DNA from: Desulfotignum sp.
Lineage (GTDB): Bacteria; Desulfobacterota; Desulfobacteria; Desulfobacterales; Desulfobacteraceae
Assembly: GCA_018399285.1 (NCBI GenBank)
Contig: JAGYOW010000016.1
Coordinates: 1-64,000, forward strand
Length of the DNA stretch: 64,000 nt
Direction: 5' to 3'
Shown: piece by piece, positions 20,868 through 30,631 of the stretch
Numbering within the stretch: position 1 is the stretch's first letter
How the letters are laid out: the number at the start of each line of letters is the position of its first letter
Translations under genes and position numbers: made by a program
The notes under the pieces: model-generated
Databases searched by the model: none
Seen by the model: the letters and a program-made list of their open reading frames with translations, nothing else
What the model was told of the DNA's origin: nothing

Positions 20868-21266
20868 ATGGCAGTGAGTGATCCCATAGCAGACATGCTG
20901 ACCATCATCAGAAATGGTGGTAAGGCAGGGTTTGCCAAAGTGGATATCCCCGGATCAAAAGTAAAACTGGAAATGGTGCGGGTGCTGAAAGAACAAGGGT
21001 ATATCAAGAATTATAAATTTCTTGAAGATGGTACACAGGGGAAAATCCGTGTGTATTTGAAATATATGAAAGAGGGCAAGCCGACCATTTTTGGTATTGA
21101 TCGGGTCAGTAAGCCGTCTTGCAGAGTTTATAGTAAAGCTCAGGAAATAAAGCCGGTTTTAAACGGTCTGGGGATCGCCATCGTATCGACATCAAAAGGG
21201 GTGATGACCGATAAACAGGCCAGGGAAGCGAACGTCGGCGGTGAAGTTCTTTGTAATGTTTGGTAA
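20868..21266 (+). CDS. rpsH: 30S ribosomal protein S8
   Basis: This 132-residue protein begins VSDPIADMLTIIRNGGKAG and ends with the S8 signature STSKGVMTDKQAREANVGGE. In E. coli S8 is the repressor of the spc operon, binding near the L5 start. CAAGGAGAG precedes the ATG. Confidence 0.96.
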   Translation: MAVSDPIADMLTIIRNGGKAGFAKVDIPGSKVKLEMVRVLKEQGYIKNYKFLEDGTQGKIRVYLKYMKEGKPTIFGIDRVSKPSCRVYSKAQEIKPVLNGLGIAIVSTSKGVMTDKQAREANVGGEVLCNVW

Positions 21267-21284
21267 GACAGGAGTCATATAATT

Positions 21285-21827
21285 ATGTCACGTATAGGAA
21301 AAAAGCCGGTTCAGCTTCCAGATAAGGTCCAGATATCCCTGAACGGGGATATGATTCAGGTGAAGGGCCCAAAAGGCAATCTTGAACGGCAGGTGCATCC
21401 GGCAGTTACAATAGAGATGAACGATTCGGTACTGGAAGTTAAAACCGATGATCAGGATAGAAAAAAGGTCGCATTGCAGGGATTGTTCCGTTCTTTGATC
21501 GCCAATATGGTGACAGGTGTCAGCAGCGGCTATGAAAAACAACTGGTATTAGCGGGCATCGGGTACCGGGCAGAATCCAAAGGGACCCAGCTGGTCCTGA
21601 ATGTGGGATATTCCAATCCGGTGGAATTTGTGCTTCCTGATGGGGTCAATGCTGCCGTTGAAAACAATACCAAAATAACGCTGACTGCCATTGACAAAGA
21701 ATTGCTCGGACAGACTGCGGCCAACATCAGGGCTATCAGACCTCCTGAACCTTATAAAGGCAAGGGGATCATGTATGTGGATGAACGGATTATCAGAAAA
21801 GCAGGCAAGACTGCGGGTAAAAACTAA
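21285..21827 (+). CDS. rplF: 50S ribosomal protein L6
   Basis: This 180-residue protein has two homologous domains. It begins SRIGKKPVQLPDKVQ, has LVLAGIGYRAESKGTQL at the domain junction, and ends with the signature PPEPYKGKGIMYVDE. ACAGGAG precedes the ATG. Confidence 0.96.
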   Translation: MSRIGKKPVQLPDKVQISLNGDMIQVKGPKGNLERQVHPAVTIEMNDSVLEVKTDDQDRKKVALQGLFRSLIANMVTGVSSGYEKQLVLAGIGYRAESKGTQLVLNVGYSNPVEFVLPDGVNAAVENNTKITLTAIDKELLGQTAANIRAIRPPEPYKGKGIMYVDERIIRKAGKTAGKN

Positions 21828-21845
21828 AACCTGGGAATAGTTATC

Positions 21846-22214
21846 ATGGGAAATACATCACCAAAAGTTATGGCAAGACTCAAGCGGAAAAAAAGGATCA
21901 GAAAACACATCCATGGCGACAAAAACCGTCTCAGACTCAGTGTTTTCAGGAGTTCCAGCCACATTTATGCCCAGATTATTGACGATACCATCGGGGAAAC
22001 CCTGGTGTCCGCCTCTACCTTGGATAAAGAATACAAGTCGCACCCCGTCACAGGTAAAAAACAGGAAATAGCCAAAGCAGTGGGTGTTCTTCTGGGTAAA
22101 AAAGCCCTGGACAAGGGTATTACCAAAGTGGTGCTGGACCGGAATGGATTTCTGTATCATGGACGTATCAAAGCACTATCAGACGGGGCTCGTGAAGCTG
22201 GTCTGGAATTCTAA
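21846..22214 (+). CDS. rplR: 50S ribosomal protein L18
   Basis: This 122-residue 5S rRNA-binding protein shows [25 protein letters not shown] and the C-terminal signature [20 protein letters not shown]. It is preceded by rplF and followed after 15 nt by rpsE. Confidence 0.96.
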   Translation: MGNTSPKVMARLKRKKRIRKHIHGDKNRLRLSVFRSSSHIYAQIIDDTIGETLVSASTLDKEYKSHPVTGKKQEIAKAVGVLLGKKALDKGITKVVLDRNGFLYHGRIKALSDGAREAGLEF

Positions 22215-22229
22215 TTAAGGAGGAAACCC

Positions 22230-22724
22230 TTGGCTAGACAGCAAATGGAAGACAATGGATTAATCGATAAAGTCGTCAGAATCAACCGGGTGGCCAAAGT
22301 GGTCAAAGGCGGCCGGAATTTCAGCTTCAGTGCCCTGGTCGTGGTCGGCGATGGTGAAGGCAGTGTAGGGTACGGTTTAGGTAAAGCCACTGAAGTCCCT
22401 GAAGCCATTCGTAAAGGCATGGAAAAAGCCAAACGGAATATGGTCAAGATTGCGCTCAAAGACGGTACCGTGCCTTTTGAGGTGGTGGGTAAAGCCGGGG
22501 CCGGGCGCGTGTTGCTGAAACCGGCATCACCGGGTACGGGACTGATTGCCGGCGGCGGTATTCGAGCGGTACTGGAAGTGGCGGGTGTGACCGATATTTT
22601 GACCAAATGCATTGGGACCCACAACACGCAAAATATTGTCAGGGCAACCATGGCCGGTTTGCAGTCTCTTTGTCTGAAAGAGGATGTGGCCAGAAGACGG
22701 GGCCTGAAACCGGAAGAAATTTGA
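22230..22724 (+). CDS. rpsE: 30S ribosomal protein S5
   Basis: This 164-residue protein uses a TTG start behind AAGGAGGA. It has the double-stranded RNA-binding fold: [37 protein letters not shown] and [19 protein letters not shown]5 acts in decoding accuracy. No ATG would give a better N-terminus. Confidence 0.96.
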   Translation: MARQQMEDNGLIDKVVRINRVAKVVKGGRNFSFSALVVVGDGEGSVGYGLGKATEVPEAIRKGMEKAKRNMVKIALKDGTVPFEVVGKAGAGRVLLKPASPGTGLIAGGGIRAVLEVAGVTDILTKCIGTHNTQNIVRATMAGLQSLCLKEDVARRRGLKPEEI

Positions 22725-22754
22725 TTTTGATTTGACGCACCATAGGGGGTTGCA

Positions 22755-22937
22755 ATGGCTGATAAATTAAAAATTACACAGATTCGAAGCACGATAGGAC
22801 GTCCGGCCAAACATGTTCGGATTGTTCGATCTCTGGGCATCAAAAAGATGCATCAGACCGTGGAACACAACAATGATCCTGTCATTCTGGGACAAGTTAA
22901 AAAAGTGTCTCACCTGTTGAAAGTAGAGGAGGTATAA
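22755..22937 (+). CDS. rpmD: 50S ribosomal protein L30
   Basis: This 60-residue protein has the pattern KITQIRSTIGRPAKHVRIV and LGIKKMHQTVEHNN. TAGGGGG lies before the ATG. rplO begins one base after the stop, so the pair is likely translationally coupled. Confidence 0.95.
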   Translation: MADKLKITQIRSTIGRPAKHVRIVRSLGIKKMHQTVEHNNDPVILGQVKKVSHLLKVEEV

Positions 22938-22938
22938 C

Positions 22939-23373
22939 ATGCAGCTTCATGATCTGGCCCCGGCGCCGGGAAGCAGAAAAAATAGAAAACGCGTGGGCAG
23001 AGGCCCGGGATCGGGTATGGGAAAAACCTCTACCCGGGGTCATAAAGGCTTGAAAGCCCGTTCAGGTGGGAGTGTCAGACCCGGATTCGAGGGCGGACAG
23101 ATGCCGATTTACCGGCGGCTTCCCAAACGCGGGTTTACAAATATATTTAAAACAAATAATGCGGTGTTGAATGTAAAAGATCTGGAGCGGTTTGAAGAAG
23201 GTGTCACCATAGATCCGCAAACTCTGTATCAGGCCGATCTGGTCAAAGGCCGGGTGGACGGTATCAAGATTTTAGGCACAGGCGATGTAACAAAGAAACT
23301 GGTATTGAAAGATCTTCAGGTTTCCAGAACTGCCAGAGAAAAAATTGAAGCTGCCGGTGGCAGTGTTGAATAA
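22939..23373 (+). CDS. rplO: 50S ribosomal protein L15
   Basis: This 144-residue protein begins with the basic, Gly-rich LHDLAPAPGSRKNRKRVGRG and GSGMGKTSTRGHKGLKARSG. It has GFEGGQMPIYRRLPKRGF in the middle and a globular C-terminus. AGAGGAGG lies in the rpmD tail. secY follows after 27 nt. Confidence 0.96.
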   Translation: MQLHDLAPAPGSRKNRKRVGRGPGSGMGKTSTRGHKGLKARSGGSVRPGFEGGQMPIYRRLPKRGFTNIFKTNNAVLNVKDLERFEEGVTIDPQTLYQADLVKGRVDGIKILGTGDVTKKLVLKDLQVSRTAREKIEAAGGSVE

Positions 23374-23400
23374 GCCCCAATCAAATGAGGACCTTATAGG

Positions 23401-24720
23401 ATGATACAAAACAGCTACCAGAATGTCTTGAAACTGCCTGATCTCAAACGCAAGATTCTGATGACGCTTGCATTGCTGTTTGTCTACCGGATCGGTGTGC
23501 ATGTGCCGACCCCGGGGATCGATGCCACTGCGCTGGCCTCATTTTTTGCAGCTGCCTCCGGCACCCTGTTTTCCATGTTCAACATGTTTTCAGGAGGTGC
23601 CCTGGAACGATTGTCCATTTTTGCTCTGGGCATCATGCCTTACATCAGTGCCTCCATTATTCTGGAGTTGATGACGGTGGTCGTTCCTCACCTGGCCCAG
23701 CTTAAAAAGGAAGGGGATGCAGGACGAAAGAAGAAAACCCAGTACACCCGTTATGGCACCGTGGTTTTGAGCATCATTCAGGGGTTTGGTATCAGTGTGG
23801 GCCTGGAATCCATGACATCTCCGGCCGGCGTTGCCATTGTGCCGGATCCGGGATGGGGTTTTCGTCTTGTGACCATAATTACATTGACCGCAGGTACCGC
23901 ATTTATCATGTGGCTGGGGGAACAGATCACGGAAAGAGGGATCGGAAACGGCATCTCCCTGATTATTTTTGCCGGTATTGTTGCGGCCATGCCTTCTGCC
24001 ATCGGCAATACCGTCCGGCTGATGAGCACGGGTGAAATGGGAATTTTTGCCATCATCGTTCTGCTGGTTATCATGGTCAGCGTGGTGGCCTGCATCATTT
24101 TTATGGAACAGGCCCAGCGAAGGATCCCGGTGCATTATGCCAAACGGGTGGTGGGCCGTAAAATGTATGGCGGTCAAACCTCGCATCTGCCGTTGAAAAT
24201 CAACACCGCCGGTGTGATTCCACCCATTTTTGCGTCTTCCATCATCATGTTTCCCACCACGATTGCGCAGTTTGCCAACATGCCCATACTGCAGACCGTT
24301 GCAGCCATGTTCAGCCCGGGTACCGTCTGGTATTATCTGTTGTATGTGGGATTTATCATCTTTTTTTGCTTTTTTTATACGGCCGTGCAGTTCAATCCGG
24401 ATGATGTGGCAGATAATATGAAAAAGAATGGTGGATATATTCCTGGGATACGTCCGGGGAAACGGACGTCTGAGTATATCGACAAAGTGTTGACGCGGAT
24501 CACGCTGGCGGGTGCTATATATGTATCTGCCGTATGTGTGCTTCCCACCATGCTTATGGACAAATTCAACGTGCCTTTTTATTTCGGCGGTACAGCGCTG
24601 TTGATCGTAGTCGGGGTTTCCATCGATACCATTTCACAGATCGAATCCCACTTGATTACGGGCAATTATGACGGTTTTCTTGGAAGGTCCGGTGCCAGGC
24701 GCATTAAGGGCAGATCTTAA
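23401..24720 (+). CDS. secY: Preprotein translocase subunit SecY
   Basis: This 439-residue inner-membrane channel has ten predicted transmembrane helices. Family motifs include the plug-region [35 protein letters not shown], and the cytoplasmic loop with [19 protein letters not shown] that contacts ribosome and SecA. It pairs with SecE at the left edge of the window. The genes map and adk, which often follow secY, are absent; infA comes next. Confidence 0.97.
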   Translation: MIQNSYQNVLKLPDLKRKILMTLALLFVYRIGVHVPTPGIDATALASFFAAASGTLFSMFNMFSGGALERLSIFALGIMPYISASIILELMTVVVPHLAQLKKEGDAGRKKKTQYTRYGTVVLSIIQGFGISVGLESMTSPAGVAIVPDPGWGFRLVTIITLTAGTAFIMWLGEQITERGIGNGISLIIFAGIVAAMPSAIGNTVRLMSTGEMGIFAIIVLLVIMVSVVACIIFMEQAQRRIPVHYAKRVVGRKMYGGQTSHLPLKINTAGVIPPIFASSIIMFPTTIAQFANMPILQTVAAMFSPGTVWYYLLYVGFIIFFCFFYTAVQFNPDDVADNMKKNGGYIPGIRPGKRTSEYIDKVLTRITLAGAIYVSAVCVLPTMLMDKFNVPFYFGGTALLIVVGVSIDTISQIESHLITGNYDGFLGRSGARRIKGRS

Positions 24721-24753
24721 CCTTTCATAGCAAAAGGAGATGAATTTAGGATT

Positions 24754-24972
24754 ATGGCAAAAGAAGAGCCCATCAAAGTCGACGGGAAAGTACTTGAAAC
24801 CCTGCCAAATGCCATGTTCAAAGTAGAACTTGAAAACAAACATGTCCTTTTGGCACACATTTCGGGAAAAATGCGGATGCATTTCATAAAAATTTTGCCC
24901 GGAGACAGGGTAACAGTGGAAATATCCCCTTATGATCTGAGCCGGGGAAGAATCACATACCGCTTTAAATAA
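24754..24972 (+). CDS. infA: Translation initiation factor IF-1
   Basis: This 72-residue OB-fold protein shows [38 protein letters not shown] and the terminal RGRITYRFK, all standard for IF-1. It binds the 30S A site during initiation. AAAGGAGAT lies somewhat far upstream. rpmJ follows. Confidence 0.96.
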   Translation: MAKEEPIKVDGKVLETLPNAMFKVELENKHVLLAHISGKMRMHFIKILPGDRVTVEISPYDLSRGRITYRFK

Positions 24973-25000
24973 ATGGAAAAATCAGATTAGGAGTAGATAG

Positions 25001-25114
25001 ATGAAAGTAAGAGCATCTGTTAAAAAAATATGCAGAGACTGTAAAATTATTAAGAGACGTGGTGTCATCAGGGTCATTTGTATTAACAAGCGCCATAAAC
25101 AGCGGCAGGGATAG
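25001..25114 (+). CDS. rpmJ: 50S ribosomal protein L36
   Basis: This 37-residue zinc ribbon reads [20 protein letters not shown] and ends [11 protein letters not shown], the zinc-binding type with residues C-x2-C...C...H. TAGGAG precedes the ATG. It lies between infA and rpsM, its usual place at the spc/alpha junction. Confidence 0.96.
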   Translation: MKVRASVKKICRDCKIIKRRGVIRVICINKRHKQRQG

Positions 25115-25126
25115 GGGGAAAGAAAT

Positions 25127-25495
25127 TTGGCACGTATTGCAGGAGTAGACTTACCAAAAGATAAGCACGCGTGGATTGCACTGACCTATATTTACGGTAT
25201 CGGTCCCAGTCGATCCAGACAGATTCTTGACAAAACCGGAATCGACCCGACGCTCAAGGCTGGCAGTCTGACAGAAGAGCAGGTCAATGATATTCGGAAA
25301 ACCATAGACGCGGAATACAAGGTCGAAGGCGAGCTCAGGACGGACGTGTCCATGAATATCAAACGATTGATGGACCTGGGATGTTATCGTGGCCTGCGCC
25401 ACAGAAAAGGCCTTCCCTGTCATGGTCAGCGGACGTCTACCAATGCCAGAACCCGGAAAGGCCCGAAAAGAGCCGCAGTTAAAAAGAAGAAATAG
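25127..25495 (+). CDS. rpsM: 30S ribosomal protein S13
   Basis: This 122-residue protein uses TTG, preceded by a purine-rich GGGGGAAAG, and begins [20 protein letters not shown]. It has the H2TH-type middle segment and the end [20 protein letters not shown]-type tail. S13 contacts P-site tRNA and the 50S subunit. Confidence 0.96.
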   Translation: MARIAGVDLPKDKHAWIALTYIYGIGPSRSRQILDKTGIDPTLKAGSLTEEQVNDIRKTIDAEYKVEGELRTDVSMNIKRLMDLGCYRGLRHRKGLPCHGQRTSTNARTRKGPKRAAVKKKK

Positions 25496-25527
25496 CATCA
25501 ATATACATAATTTAAGGTTTAACAACT

Positions 25528-25923
25528 ATGGCAAAAAAGTCGAAAAAGACCATTAGCAAAAAACGGGTGAAAAAGAATATTTCCACCGGCATTGTGCATA
25601 TTCAATCCACGTTCAACAATACCATTGTCACCATTGCCGATGAAAACGGAAACACGATTTCATGGGCCAGTGCGGGTATGCAGGGTTTCAAGGGGTCCAG
25701 GAAAAGTACGCCGTTTGCTGCAAAACTGGTGGCGGAAGATGCCGGAACCAAAGCCATGGAGCATGGTATGAAAAATGTGGGCGTTTATGTCAAAGGGCCC
25801 GGCCCCGGGAGAGAATCCGCGCTGCGGGCTTTGCATGCCCTGGGATTCAATATTTCCATGATCAAGGATGTTACCCCGGTGCCCCATAATGGATGCCGTC
25901 CGCCCAAACGTAGAAGAGTATAA
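25528..25923 (+). CDS. rpsK: 30S ribosomal protein S11
   Basis: This 131-residue protein has the platform signature [36 protein letters not shown] and the C-terminal [13 protein letters not shown]. The ribosome site is weak. It lies between rpsM and rpsD as in the alpha operon. Confidence 0.97.
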   Translation: MAKKSKKTISKKRVKKNISTGIVHIQSTFNNTIVTIADENGNTISWASAGMQGFKGSRKSTPFAAKLVAEDAGTKAMEHGMKNVGVYVKGPGPGRESALRALHALGFNISMIKDVTPVPHNGCRPPKRRRV

Positions 25924-25954
25924 GTCCACATCGGATTGATAAAGGAGGAAAACG

Positions 25955-26581
25955 TTGTCACGTTATACAGGATCAGTCTGTCGTCAGTGCAGACGCGAGA
26001 ATATCAAGCTTTTTCTGAAAGGCGACCGTTGTTTTTCAGACAAATGTAGTTTTGACCGGCGGGGATATCCCCCGGGAGAACATGGTCAAAAAAGAGTCAA
26101 AGTGTCTGATTACGGGCTGCAGCTGAGGGAAAAGCAAAAAGTCCGCAGAATTTACGGCCTGTCTGAAAAACAGTTCCGCATCACGTTTAAACGGGCGGAT
26201 AGACAAAAAGGGATCACCGGCACCAACCTGCTGAGCCTGCTGGAAACCCGGTTGGACAATACAGTTTTCAGAATGGGTTTTGTCAATTCCAGGAATCAGG
26301 GAAGACATCTGGTCCAGCATGGACATTTCACTGTGAACGGCAAAAAAGTGGATATCCCGTCTTACCATGTCAAAAAAGGGGATATTGTCGCTTTGCGGGA
26401 AAAAAGCAAAAAAATTCAGGCCATATCAGATTCTTTGGATGCCATTGTCAGACGGGGAATCCCTCAATGGCTGGAAATCGATAAGGAAAAATTTCAAGGT
26501 GAAGTGGTAAACATTCCAGCCAGAGAAGACATCACATTGCCGATTCAGGAACAGTTGATCGTTGAGCTGTATTCAAAATAG
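25955..26581 (+). CDS. rpsD: 30S ribosomal protein S4
   Basis: This 208-residue protein starts with TTG after AAAGGAGGA. The N-terminal Cys residues ([17 protein letters not shown]) form a zinc site of the C+ type. The S4 RNA-binding domain reads [20 protein letters not shown] and [15 protein letters not shown]4 nucleates 30S assembly and in many bacteria represses the alpha operon. Confidence 0.97.
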   Translation: MSRYTGSVCRQCRRENIKLFLKGDRCFSDKCSFDRRGYPPGEHGQKRVKVSDYGLQLREKQKVRRIYGLSEKQFRITFKRADRQKGITGTNLLSLLETRLDNTVFRMGFVNSRNQGRHLVQHGHFTVNGKKVDIPSYHVKKGDIVALREKSKKIQAISDSLDAIVRRGIPQWLEIDKEKFQGEVVNIPAREDITLPIQEQLIVELYSK

Positions 26582-26630
26582 GATACATCCTGATAGCATG
26601 ATGGATCCAATAAAGATTCAGGAGATTTAA

Positions 26631-27653
26631 ATGTCATCTGAAAAAATTGCATATGTCAACTGGCGAGAGATGATCAAGCCGGAAAAGCTTGACGTCACGA
26701 CGACTTCAACATATGGAAAATTTGTGTGTGAACCGCTGGAAAGAGGATACGGGATCACCATCGGCAATTCTCTGCGGCGGATAATTTTATCATCCATCTA
26801 TGGTGCGGCGATCGTATCGGTAAAGTTTGATGATGCCCTGCATGAATTCAGCGTTATTTCCAATATTCGGGAAGATGTGTCTGAAATTATTTTGAACCTC
26901 AAAGAACTCAAACTCAAAGCGCATGATGTTGAAGACCGAATACTGACACTCAGTGCCAAAGGTGAAACAACGGTTACAGGTGCTGATATTGTCAGCCCGG
27001 ACGGTAAAGTAGAAATTTTAAATCCGGAACAGCATATTGCCACACTGTCCAAAAACGGCGTGTTGAACATGACCATGGTGGTCAAAATCGGAAAAGGGTA
27101 TGCATTGGCATCCGCCAATAAGGATGAAGATGCGCCCGTCGGCACCATTCCCATTGATGCGGTCTTTTCTCCGATTAAACGCGTGAAATATGTAGTGGGT
27201 ACGTCCCGGATCGGTCAGAAAACAGACTATGACAAACTGACGCTGGAAGTCTGGACAGATGGCAGTGTCATTCCGGAAAATGCGCTGGCATATGCCGCTA
27301 AAATCCTCAAGGAACAGATGAACCCGTTCATCAATTTCGATGAGGAAAAAGAACCTGACTTTTCCGAAGAAAACGGTGAAGAGACCGACAATAAGTTCAA
27401 TGAAAACATTTATCGTTCCGTGGATGAACTGGAATTGTCTGTCAGAAGCTCCAACTGTCTGAAAAATGCGAAAATTCATACCATTTATCAACTGGTTCAG
27501 AAAACAGATAATGAAATGCTCAAAACCAAGAACTTCGGCCGAAAATCGTTGAATGAAATCAAAGAAGTTCTGGCTTCCATGGATCTTTCTTTGGGTATGG
27601 ATCTCGAAGGATTCGAACCACCGGAAGAAGAGAATAATCAGCAAGGAGAATAA
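26631..27653 (+). CDS. rpoA: DNA-directed RNA polymerase subunit alpha
   Basis: This 340-residue protein has the N-terminal assembly domain ([22 protein letters not shown]) and a C-terminal domain (about 265-325) with helix-hairpin-helix [22 protein letters not shown] and [15 protein letters not shown] that binds UP elements and activators. CAGGAG precedes the ATG. rplQ begins 5 nt after the stop. Confidence 0.97.
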   Translation: MSSEKIAYVNWREMIKPEKLDVTTTSTYGKFVCEPLERGYGITIGNSLRRIILSSIYGAAIVSVKFDDALHEFSVISNIREDVSEIILNLKELKLKAHDVEDRILTLSAKGETTVTGADIVSPDGKVEILNPEQHIATLSKNGVLNMTMVVKIGKGYALASANKDEDAPVGTIPIDAVFSPIKRVKYVVGTSRIGQKTDYDKLTLEVWTDGSVIPENALAYAAKILKEQMNPFINFDEEKEPDFSEENGEETDNKFNENIYRSVDELELSVRSSNCLKNAKIHTIYQLVQKTDNEMLKTKNFGRKSLNEIKEVLASMDLSLGMDLEGFEPPEEENNQQGE

Positions 27654-27658
27654 TCGCC

Positions 27659-28015
27659 ATGAAACATAGAAAATCCGTATTAAAACTGAACAGAACCTCA
27701 AGTCACCGCAAGGCGATGTTTAGAAACATGGTGACGTCCCTGTTCAAGCACACCAGCATCAAAACCACTGAAGCCAAAGCCAAAGGCTTGCGGGTCATTG
27801 CCGACAATATGGTCACACTGGCTAAGCGGGGCGATCTTCATGCCAGACGGCAGGCCCTGGCAGTGATCCAGGAAAAAGATGTGGTGCACAGACTTTTTGA
27901 TGAAATGTCGGAAAGTTTTGCCTCACGACAGGGCGGTTATACCAGAATAACCAAGCTGGGTCCCCGTAAAGGGGATGTGGCGCCCATGGTGCAAATTGAA
28001 TTGATCATGGATTAG
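27659..28015 (+). CDS. rplQ: 50S ribosomal protein L17
   Basis: This 118-residue protein begins KHRKSVLKLNRTSSHRKAMF and ends GGYTRITKLGPRKGDVAPM, the L17 pattern. CAAGGAGAA is inside the rpoA tail. It is the last gene of the long ribosomal transcript and is followed by a strong terminator. Confidence 0.97.
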   Translation: MKHRKSVLKLNRTSSHRKAMFRNMVTSLFKHTSIKTTEAKAKGLRVIADNMVTLAKRGDLHARRQALAVIQEKDVVHRLFDEMSESFASRQGGYTRITKLGPRKGDVAPMVQIELIMD

Positions 28016-28064
28016 CACCAAAAATATTGCGCCGGAAAATTACGGCGTTAATCAGTACAACACA

Positions 28065-28104
28065 AAATCCCCTGAAAGATTTTTTCAGGGGATTTCATTT
28101 TTTT
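28065..28104. terminator. Bidirectional intrinsic terminator between rplQ and moaA
   Basis: A perfect 13-bp stem (28065-28077 with 28083-28095) around a 5-nt loop is followed by a T-rich run on the + strand. A-rich sequence on the other side provides T residues for the - strand. It separates the convergent rplQ and moaA transcripts. Confidence 0.9.
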
Positions 28105-28112
28105 AAAAATTG

Positions 28113-29096
28113 TTATCCACCGATGGAAGTCATATGGCTGATAGGCATATCTTTGGGTCGCTGCTGCCCTAAGGTGTGAAACAACGGCTTGTGTTTGAGA
28201 GATGATCGAATGATCTCTTTTAATTGTTTATCAGTGGCGCCTTCCCGTAACGGCGTTAAAATATCTTTTTCATAGTCATTGAGCAGGCAGGGTCTCAAAT
28301 ATCCCCGGGACGTCAGGCGAAGCCGGTTGCATTCACTGCAGAAATGGGAGGAAATGGGCGTGATGAATCCAACCACGCCTTCCGCACCGGGCAGTTGATA
28401 ATTTTTGGATGGGCCGTCATTGGCCCGGTGGGGTATTTGCTGCAACGGCCCCAGACGGGTTTCAATGTTCTGCCGGATTTCAGCTGTCAGCACCTGCTGC
28501 TGTTTTTCCAAATGCGACTCCCCCATGGGCATGTATTCGATGAACCGGATATGAAAGGGGAAATCACGGGTCAAACCCGCCAGGTCCGCCACTTCATCAT
28601 CATTGATACCCCGGATGACCACGGTGTTGATTTTAATGGGGGCCATACCCAGTTCAAGGGCGGTCATGATCGACTCCCATACCCGGTCGAACCGGTTTCG
28701 CCGGGTGATGGCTTCAAACCGGGCCGGAACCAGGGTATCCAGACTGAAGTTGAGCCGGCGAATCCCCATATCCATAAGTGCCTGGATTTTCTCCCGGGTC
28801 AGCAAAGAACCGTTGGTGGTGATGGAGATATCTTTCAGGGTTTTGATGTCACACAGCTGCTGAATAAAAGAAAGAATATTTTTTCTTACAAACGGTTCCC
28901 CACCGGTGAGCCGCACTTTGGTGATCCCCATGTCACAGGCCAGACGGGTGATTCTCAGAATTTCTTCATACCGGGCAATCTCATTGTGGGGAATCACGGT
29001 AAAAGGCGCAGCCGGTACGCAATAGCGGCACCGGAAGTTGCACCGGTCGGTTACCGATATCCGCAGGTAGTTGATGGAGCGTCCTCCGGCATTCAT
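28113..29096 (-). CDS. moaA: GTP 3',8-cyclase MoaA (molybdopterin biosynthesis)
   Basis: This 327-residue radical SAM enzyme performs the first step of molybdenum/tungsten cofactor synthesis from GTP. The N-terminal cluster motif is CNFRCRYC, with the GGEP-type motif LTGGEPFVRK. The C-terminal second cluster includes CSECNRLRLTSRGYLRPCL. The protein ends in GG, the essential MoaA tail. The start codon overlaps the end of the preceding cobA/hemD gene by 4 nt with AGGGGG as ribosome site, so it is translationally coupled to haem genes, an uncommon setting. Confidence 0.95.
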   Translation of the reverse strand: MNAGGRSINYLRISVTDRCNFRCRYCVPAAPFTVIPHNEIARYEEILRITRLACDMGITKVRLTGGEPFVRKNILSFIQQLCDIKTLKDISITTNGSLLTREKIQALMDMGIRRLNFSLDTLVPARFEAITRRNRFDRVWESIMTALELGMAPIKINTVVIRGINDDEVADLAGLTRDFPFHIRFIEYMPMGESHLEKQQQVLTAEIRQNIETRLGPLQQIPHRANDGPSKNYQLPGAEGVVGFITPISSHFCSECNRLRLTSRGYLRPCLLNDYEKDILTPLREGATDKQLKEIIRSSLKHKPLFHTLGQQRPKDMPISHMTSIGG

Positions 29097-30631
29097 GATA
29101 TCCCCCTCTGGGTGTAGTGGATCAAAAGTTGCTCCACCAGACCTTCGATGGTGTAAGGATCAGCTTCCATTGTGGGTGCCAGTCCGAATGACCGGACGGT
29201 ATCTGAAGTAATGGGGCCGATGCTGGCAATGGTGACATGTTTCATCAGGTCTGCGGCTTTGTCCGAAGGCAGCAGAGACATGAAATTGGTCACTGTGGAA
29301 GAACTGGTAAAGGTGACGGCGTCAATCTGCCGGGTTTCCAGCAGTTTATTTAGGGTTGGACCGGCTTCGTGTTCCAGGACTGTCTCATAGGTGGTGACTT
29401 CGTCCACCCGGGCTCCCATTTTAGTCAGTTCCTCGGGCAGAATGGTTCTTGCCTTTTTTGCCCGGGGCAACAGCACGGTTTTTCCCTGAATATCCGCTGT
29501 TGAGAACGCCTGGATCACGGATTCCGCCCGAAATGTCTCAGGAAGAATGTCACTGACAATGCCGTAATCCGCCAGGCGCTGTTTGGTCACAGGGCCGATG
29601 CAGGCGAATTTCAAATGTCCCAGGATCCGGACATCTTTTCCCAGACCGAACAGGGTATCAAAGAAAAATTTAACCCCATTGACGGAAGTGAACACCAGCC
29701 AGTCATATTCCCTGATTCGATGGATGGCATCAATGACCGGGGTATTGTCGGCGGGCGGCTCGATCCGGATGGTGGGGATTTCAATGCAGTTTGCTCCCAG
29801 TCGCGTTAAATCGGCCATCAGACCGGATGCCTGGGCCCGGGCCCGGGTGATGACGATGTTTTTACCAAACAAGGGGGTCCTGTCAAACCAGGCCAGTTCT
29901 TTGCGCAGGGACACCACGGATCCGACCACAATCACAGCCGGTGATTTCAGGCGGGCCTGACGGACGTTTTCAACAATGGTTTCCAGGGTACCGGTGACGG
30001 TTTGCTGCTGGGGGGTGGTTCCCCACCGCACCAGGGCGACCGGGGTATCTGCCGGTTTGCCGTGCTTCATCAGCTGGGTGACAATGTTTTCCAGATTTTT
30101 CACCCCCATGAGAAACACCAGGGTGGCATCGGATCTGGCAAACACATCCCACTGCATGCGGGAATTTTTGCGGGTGGGATCTTCATGGCCGGTGATAAAA
30201 GAGACAAACGATGTATGATCTCTGTGCGTGACCGGAATACCGGCATAGGCCGGTGCGGATATGGCTGAAGTGACGCCGGGGATGACTTCATAGGCAACCC
30301 CGGCCGCCAGCAGTTCCTGGGCTTCTTCCGCGCCTCTGCCGAACACAAACGGGTCTCCGCCTTTAAGCCTTGCCACATGCAGTCCCTGCCCTGCCTTTTC
30401 CACCAGCAGCTGGTTGATTTCATGCTGGGACAGGGTGTGATCCCCGCCCTTTTTTCCCACATAGATGCGCTGGGCATCTTTGGATGCATACGCCAGAAAG
30501 GCCGGGGGTGCCAGATAGTCGTAAACCACCACGTCCGCCTGTTCAATGCAGGATTTTGCCTTGAGCGTCAGCAGGCCCGGATCACCGGGGCCGGCACCGA
30601 TCAGATAGACTTTACCGGATTTATTTGTCAT
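29093..30631 (-). CDS. cobA/hemD: Fused uroporphyrinogen-III C-methyltransferase / uroporphyrinogen-III synthase
   Basis: This 512-residue bifunctional protein has two halves. Residues 1-245 are the SAM-dependent methylase CobA/SUMT (VYLIGAGPGDPGLLTLKA, RLKGGDPFVFGRGAEE, VIPGVTSAISAPAYAGIPVT). Residues about 250-512 are HemD (NIVITRARAQASGLMADL ... VTFTSSSTVTNF). It makes uroporphyrinogen III and precorrin-2, the branch point to haem via sirohaem, cobalamin and sirohaem for sulfite reductase. The fusion is known in clostridia and deltaproteobacteria. It overlaps hemC by 11 nt. Confidence 0.93.
   Translation of the reverse strand: MTNKSGKVYLIGAGPGDPGLLTLKAKSCIEQADVVVYDYLAPPAFLAYASKDAQRIYVGKKGGDHTLSQHEINQLLVEKAGQGLHVARLKGGDPFVFGRGAEEAQELLAAGVAYEVIPGVTSAISAPAYAGIPVTHRDHTSFVSFITGHEDPTRKNSRMQWDVFARSDATLVFLMGVKNLENIVTQLMKHGKPADTPVALVRWGTTPQQQTVTGTLETIVENVRQARLKSPAVIVVGSVVSLRKELAWFDRTPLFGKNIVITRARAQASGLMADLTRLGANCIEIPTIRIEPPADNTPVIDAIHRIREYDWLVFTSVNGVKFFFDTLFGLGKDVRILGHLKFACIGPVTKQRLADYGIVSDILPETFRAESVIQAFSTADIQGKTVLLPRAKKARTILPEELTKMGARVDEVTTYETVLEHEAGPTLNKLLETRQIDAVTFTSSSTVTNFMSLLPSDKAADLMKHVTIASIGPITSDTVRSFGLAPTMEADPYTIEGLVEQLLIHYTQRGIS

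Noticed and set aside
28344-29117. 257-codon + strand frame opposite moaA
   Set aside because: It is antisense to conserved MoaA motifs and has no recognisable protein features.
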